DNA of 64,000 nt. Source: Strongyloides papillosus. Lineage: Eukaryota; Nematoda; Chromadorea; Rhabditida; Strongyloididae. Within the stretch, counting starts at the first letter, position 1. Every line of letters begins with the position of its first letter. The position numbers and the translations under genes are program-made. Where the stretch lies: the NCBI GenBank assembly GCA_005656395.1, contig SRSI01000068.1:868001-932000 (forward strand), given 5' to 3'. Below are positions 58,438-64,000 of this stretch, piece by piece. Below the pieces are notes generated by a model. It was not told the DNA's origin. It searched no databases and saw only the letters and a list, made by a program, of their open reading frames with translations.

Positions 58438-59834
58438 TTATGATAATTCAAAAGTTTTATCAACAGTATTGTTTGGACGTTGTTCGTGAGTTGATTTACT
58501 CTCTATGTCGTCTATTAATTGTTCTTTTTGGGCTTCATATCGACATATTCCAGTTTCTCGTTGTAAGCATTCAACAACTTCTGACATAGAGGCACGTTCT
58601 TTGGGATTCTTTTCCCAACATCTTTTCAAAATACATTCTTTAAAGTTTTTGGGCATTTCATCAGGGAAAGACATTCTATAATCTTCTTTTATAACTTTGA
58701 TAATAAATTCATAGTTAGAAAATGAAGAATATGGTTCTGTACCGTTGTTAAAAATTTCCCACACCATTATGCCATATGCATATACATCACTTTCCGTATA
58801 GTAAACTTTAGAAACTATTGTTTCAGGGCTACACCATTTAACAGGAACTCTACATTTAGGATCCATTTTATATTGTGTACCTTCAACACTCATACCAAAG
58901 TCAGATATTTTTACTTGACCATCTCCTCCGTACAAACAATTTCTTGCAGCAATATCGCGATGGATAATTTTCAATGAGTGAAGATATTCAATTCCAAAGG
59001 CTGCACCACAACACATATTCATTTTTCTATCAATATCTAAAGTATTTTTTTGTAAATACTTGTCAAGTGCTCCATTAGTGCAAAGTTCCATAATTAACAT
59101 TAGAGGTTCTTGACCTGCTGCAATACCAAATAATCTAACGACGTTCGGGTGATCAAACTTTCTCATCAATCTAGCTTCCTTCATTATCTCTTTTATTTGG
59201 TCTTTTGTCAATTTTTCTAATTTAGCCAGTTTAATTGCAACATTTTTAGTTCTTCCACTTAAATTTTCGTCATATGTACCGAGGTGAACTTCAGCGAATG
59301 CACCTTCACCTAGTTTTTTAGTTACCTTAATCTGAAATAATATTTATGTTATTTTATAGGTATTTAAAAATAATTTACCTGAGAATGACAAAACTCCCAT
59401 GGTTGTTTTCCTACTGGATTTTTTAGTAGAATATCATTACCACATGAAACTGATTTCTTCGATTCACTATAGTGATTTATTAATTCAACGACTGACTTAA
59501 AAGCTGCTTTTGAAATCTGATATCTGTTGTCTGGTGTTTTTTTAATAACAAAGTGATTTAAACATCTGGTGATAGTTACACTTCCTTTTTGTGGTTTTAT
59601 TCGCACTGATAGTATGTAAGCACGTTCTTTACCAGGTACAGGTTCTGATAGACGTACCAAAAAATCACCACATTTTTTAAGCATTTTATTAATATCCTCT
59701 CTCGGTAAAAATCCATGATAATAGGGTTGTTTTATGAGTTCATTTATCACTGGATCATTAATTGATACTATGATTGTACCATTTTTCTCCTCAAATGATT
59801 TATTTGTATTACTTGTCTTATTTTGTTTAACCAT
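58438..59834 (-). CDS. Fer/Fps-like SH2 tyrosine kinase
   Basis: Two exons, 59379..59834 and 58438..59331, join in phase 0 and encode 449 residues. The SH2 domain (about residues 37-128) starts PYYHGFLPRED and has the phosphotyrosine-binding FLVR with Arg61. The kinase domain follows: glycine loop LGEGAFAEVHLG, VAIK Lys186, HRDIAARN with catalytic Asp278, and DFG Asp296. Next come an activation loop with a Tyr (GTQYKMDPKCRVPVKW) and SDVYAYGIMVWEIF. There is no F-BAR domain, matching the short SH2-kinase group expanded in nematodes, several members of which act in sperm or germline. The third glycine of GxGxxG is Ala here, but all catalytic residues are present. Confidence 0.93.
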
Positions 59835-59851
59835 TAAGAAAATAAAATTAA

Positions 59852-59981
59852 TTATCAATCAAATTTATTTATATTATGAAAATTTGAATATATACAAAAA
59901 TTAATAATCAAATTACTTATCAATCAAATTTATTTATATTATGAAAATTTGAATATATACAAAAATTAAAAATCAAATTAC
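59852..59981. repeat. Two 65-bp tandem repeats
   Basis: The unit starting ttatcaatcaaatttattta occurs at 59852-59916 and again at 59917-59981, with one visible mismatch (ttaataatc versus ttaaaaatc). It begins 18 bp upstream of the kinase ATG, so it lies in its promoter or 5' UTR. Confidence 0.9.
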
Positions 59982-60070
59982 ATAAACAGCATTGTTTATC
60001 TACTTATTATCATTACTAATGTTGACCTATATAAAAAAAAGGATTTTATCTACAAATTCATACTAGTTGT

Positions 60071-63000
60071 TTATCTTCCTTCAGATACAAGTTTGTCATA
60101 TGCATCATTTGTAAGGAATTCACTTAATTCACTTTCGAGAACAAATTTCTCTAACAATTCAGCAGCATCAGCAATTCTATTAGTGGTACTACCTGATTTA
60201 ATTAATAATGGTTCCATTTCTGTTGCAATTACATTTTGAATCATTTCAGGTGTTATATGTTTACCATTTTCAATTTTAGCTCCATGTTTAACCCACTGCC
60301 AAAGTTGTGCTCTTGAAATTTCTGCTGTAGCTGCATCTTCCATCATATTATACAATGGGACACATCCAATTCCTCTCAACCATGCTTCTAAATATTGTAA
60401 TACAACACTTATATTTCTTTTCAGACCAGCTGAGGTAATTGCTCCTTTGGGTATAGCAATTAATTCACTTGGAGAAACATATCCTGGTAATTGTTTATCA
60501 ATTTGATTATCTCCAAGTATAATTTGATCAAAAACATCCCTGGCAATATCAACAAGACCTGGATGAGCTACCCATGTACCATCATGACCATTTGAGGCTT
60601 CTCTATGTTTATCATTAAATACTGCTGTAATTGCTGCATTATTAGCATCAGGATTATTTTTAATTGGTATATGTGCTGCCATTCCACCCATAGCATGGAT
60701 TTTTCTTTTATGACATGCTCTAATAACCTGTTCACTGTAAGCTGCCAAGAATGGAGATGTCATAGTTATTTGGAATCTATCTGGAAGTAAGAATTTTGAA
60801 TGATTTCTAAAGACTTTAATATAAGAGAAGATATAATCCCATCTTCCACAATTAAGTCCAATAATGTAGTCTTTCAAATTGTATATAATTTCTTCCATCT
60901 CAAATGATGCTAGGAGATGTTCAATTAATACAGTACATTTAATTGTTCCCTTTGGAAGGTTAAGTTTATCTTCTGTAAATGCAAAAATATCTGCCCACCA
61001 TTTTGCTTCCTCAGCGTTTTGTAATTTTGGAAGATAAAAATATGGACCAGTATTCTTATCAATAAGTTCTTTAGCGTTATTAAAAATAAAAACACCAAAA
61101 TCAAACAAACTTCCACTTATTGGATTATTATGAATCAATACGTGTTTTTCAAGTAAATGTAAACCTCTAGGTCTAACATTTAATACAGCATGTTTTTCAT
61201 TTAATTTATAAGGTTTTCCTGTTAGTGGGTGATTAAAAGATATTGTTCCGCGAATAGCTTCATATAAATTATATTGACCATCCATTTGATTTCTCCATGT
61301 TGGTGTGTTTGAATCTTCAAAATCAGCCATAAATATCTTTGCTCCACTGTTCAATGCATTTATTACCATTTTCCTGTCAGTTGGACCTGTAATTTCAACT
61401 TTCCTATTCAACATATCATGAGGAATTGATGCTCCTGACCATGAATCATCTCTACGAATATCCTCTGTTGCCTTTGGAAAGGTTAATACTAACTGGTCAT
61501 TATCAATTTTATCTTGGATAACTTTACGATTCTCAAGTAAAGAGATACGTCTGCTATCAAAATTATTATGAAGATCTCTTAAAAATCTTAACGCGTCAGG
61601 TGTTAAAATTTTCTCGTCATTTGATAACATTTCAGAAGTTAACTAAATACACAAAAAATTAAATTTTATTTTTATATATGTAAACATTTTTTGTTAAATT
61701 ATTCAATAAATACATACGAAGATAGTCATTATCTAATATTAAGCAGCAGCATTTTTACTTACCGTCATAACTTCATCATCCTCAACGGTTTTAGTTTTAA
61801 ATTGTGCCTCCTCTGTACTTCCAGAGAGAGCAGTTGTAGAACTGGTACCACCAGCACATGCATTTGCAACAGCGTCAAAGTACCCAGTTCCAACTTCACG
61901 TTGATGTTTCACAGCTGTATATCCTGATTTCTCCGCATCAAATTCAGCTTTTTGAAGTTCAGCATAAGCAGCCATACCACGTTCTCTGTAGTTTTTAGCT
62001 AAATCAAATATTGAGAAACTATTTGTATGGAAACCAGCAAGTGTAATAAATTGATATTTATATCCCATAGCACCAAGTTCTCTTTGGTATTTTTCCATAT
62101 CACTTTTTTTTAAATGTTTACCCCAGTTAAATGATGGTGAACAATTATAGGCAAATAATTTATCAGGGAATTCTTTTTTGACACCTTCAGCAAATTCTTT
62201 AGCTTGTGACAAAGATGGGTATGATGTCTCCATCCATATCATATCACAATATGGAGCATATGCAATACCTCTTTGAATGCATGCTTCCATTGAGGTGGAA
62301 TCTTTAAGTCTATAGAAACCTTCGGGTGTTCTACCAGCTTTTCTATCAATAAATGGTTGATCTCTCTCATCGATGTCGCTTGTTAAAAGTCTAGCACTTT
62401 CAGCATCAGTTCTAGCGACGATAATTGTTGGTGTATCACAAACATCAGCAGCTAAACGGGCAGCATTTAAGTGACGAATGTGTTCAGATATTGGGATTAA
62501 TACTTTTCCTCCCATGTGACCACATTTTTTTTCTGATCCTAATTGATCTTCAAAGTGGACACCAGCAACTCCTGATTCAATATATGCTTTGGTAAGTTCA
62601 AAACAATTTAAACTACCACCAAAACCAGCTTCACAATCAGCTACAATAGGTGCATAGTAATCTCTGTGTGGTTTCATGTCATCAGACTCGACACATTCAA
62701 TTTGATCAGCTCTTCTTAATGATTTGTTAATACGTCTTGCCAATTCAGGTCCAGAACTTAAGGGATACAATGATTGATCAGGATACATGTCACCAGAAGA
62801 GTTATTATCAGCAGCAACTTGCCATCCAGAAAGATATATTGCTCTCAATCCGGCTTTTACCATTTGGACTGCTTGATTACCTGTTTGAGCACCTAAAGCA
62901 GCTACATATGGTTCAGTATGAATGAGATGCCAAAGTTTATTTGATGTTTTGTTAGCTAATGTATATTCAATATTTACAGAACCACGTAATTTTAAGACAT

Positions 63001-63137
63001 CCTTAATATCATAATTACGTTTGATTCCTTGCCACCTTCCTTTTGGAGAATTTTTGACAATCTAGTAAAAAAAATAAATCAAGTATAATTAAAGTTATAC
63101 TTACGTGATAAAAATTACTAGCTTTCAACTGTGACAT
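60071..63137 (-). CDS. icl-1: Bifunctional isocitrate lyase / malate synthase
   Basis: Three exons, 63105..63137, 61763..63061 and 60071..61642, join in phase 0 and encode 967 residues, the size of the nematode ICL-1 fusion. The lyase half (residues 1 to about 440) has [29 protein letters not shown] and the catalytic KKCGHMGG with Cys191. The synthase half starts after the linker EDDEVMT/LTSEML and has [30 protein letters not shown] and the signature [16 protein letters not shown]. Together they turn isocitrate plus acetyl-CoA into succinate and malate, bypassing decarboxylation and allowing sugar synthesis from fat. The second intron (61643..61762) lies exactly between the two enzymes. If it is retained, the lyase alone ends after VSKNAAA. 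Confidence 0.97.
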
Positions 63138-64000
63138 TTTTTTTAAAATACACAAATGTTATTTGTTGAAATATAACTGTTGCTAGCAATTTAGTATCTT
63201 TATATACTTTCCCTATAACTTTCTTTATCTAACCTATCAAAAAGGGATGGACTTTCTTTAGTCATAAATATATTTATTATTAATGTCCATGATCTTCATT
63301 TAAAGATTATTGTTGACATTTATTTCATGTCCTTTTTATAATAAATAGATAATCACACTGTTATTTTTGATTTTGTATTTTGTAGTTAAAGGCAAACACT
63401 GTTTTCACTGATTCTAATCATATTAGAAGATCATAATATCAAAAGACAAACACATCTTATTAGATGAAAAATGACTTTATTAATGATGTAAAGATAACAC
63501 TCATTGATCATAAATCTCAGGATGACCATTCACGTTTTAAGTTTCCTTACTTATAATGATGCGATAATAATATTCATAAACAACAATTACGATTTATTCA
63601 CAAAATAATCATATATCATTACAATAACATACTCTTTAATTAGGCTTTTTTAATTAATAACAATATATTTACTGTATAATTGTCGCAAACAAGGTATTTT
63701 CCACTCATCAGGACAAAGTTCAATTTTAAAAATTATACCAATACATCTATTTATAAATTGATCTATAATTAGAAGGAAGTTAAAGTGATAACTTATTATA
63801 CATTTGACGACTTTGGTAACTTTTTTACAATTGCTAAAACAACAAATTTAACGAACAAGCATTAAAACAACGTCTCAAAGTACGGTTTTTTTATTTATTT
63901 TATACATAAAACAAATTTATAATCATTTAATAGATATCATAAATTTTTTTAACGAAATAAGAAACAAAAATAATGATGGTTGTCTTTTTTGCGGTAATCT
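63138..64000. other. icl-1 upstream region
   Basis: AT-rich, with no gene seen to the window edge. Paired GATA-type sites (GATAGGTTAGATAA on the minus strand, near 63224-63238) lie about 90 bp upstream of the ATG and would suit intestinal expression, but GATA sequences are common in such AT-rich DNA. Confidence 0.45.

Noticed and set aside
54021..63137. Four-gene operon icl-1, kinase, apc-11, sec24
   Set aside because: All are on the minus strand with spacers of 236-346 bp, but only sec24 has a clear trans-splice-like acceptor just before its ATG. The evidence is too weak to call an operon.

Overview
This is a eukaryotic window from a very AT-rich nematode genome. Evidence for a nematode: a cuticle collagen, an EB-module secreted protein, an Srx-type chemoreceptor, an FMRFamide-receptor-like GPCR, a fused isocitrate lyase/malate synthase (the nematode glyoxylate-cycle enzyme), and a Fer-like SH2 tyrosine kinase. 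Introns are few and mostly 37-60 nt, with GTAAG-type donors and TTTTAG-type acceptors. Several start codons lie 6-18 nt after an acceptor-like ttttag/tttcag with no upstream exon, as expected for spliced-leader trans-splicing. Base composition, intron style and gene content fit a clade IV parasite such as Strongyloides or a relative; this is an inference, not proven by the sequence. The standard genetic code is used. All gene models below were assembled by joining exons by eye, and reading frames were checked across each junction.

Layout. 0-1.2 kb: 5' end of a LisH-like protein on the minus strand, running off the window. 1.2-4.6 kb: no gene seen. 4.6-13.3 kb: a small orphan divergent from UBR5, a 2,711-residue HECT E3 ligase. 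14.7-17.1 kb: an orphan and an EB-module secreted protein. 17.6-21.8 kb: a locus rearranged by one 1.6 kb tandem duplication, holding an orphan membrane protein, two tandem secreted paralogues, a chimeric pseudogene at the duplication junction, and the tRNA-splicing endonuclease subunit TSEN2. 22.9-25.0 kb: a coiled-coil protein. 25.0-30.2 kb: a 5.2 kb gene desert upstream of a peptide GPCR. 32.1-36.6 kb: cuticle collagen, proteasome Rpn7 and mitochondrial ATP synthase gamma. 36.9-41.2 kb: a secreted class 3 lipase, TUG/ASPSCR1 apparently split into two consecutive genes, and a small orphan. 42.4-50.5 kb: porcupine, a six-cysteine secreted peptide, a peroxisomal acyl-CoA oxidase, the KDEL receptor with an XBP-1/ATF6-type site upstream, and a DDAH homologue that lacks catalytic residues. 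50.6-63.1 kb: Srx GPCR, Sec24, an N-terminally extended APC11, a Fer-like kinase and ICL-1.

Functional threads. Protein quality and trafficking are well represented (UBR5, Rpn7, TUG, APC11, KDEL receptor, Sec24, porcupine). Peroxisomal acyl-CoA oxidase, the glyoxylate-cycle enzyme and a lipase serve lipid-to-carbohydrate metabolism. Apart from the duplicated block, neighbouring genes do not look functionally co-organised; this is ordinary nematode gene order. The most unusual items are the split TUG gene, the catalytically degenerate DDAH, the duplication locus with its orphan secreted proteins, the small six-cysteine peptide and the APC11 extension.
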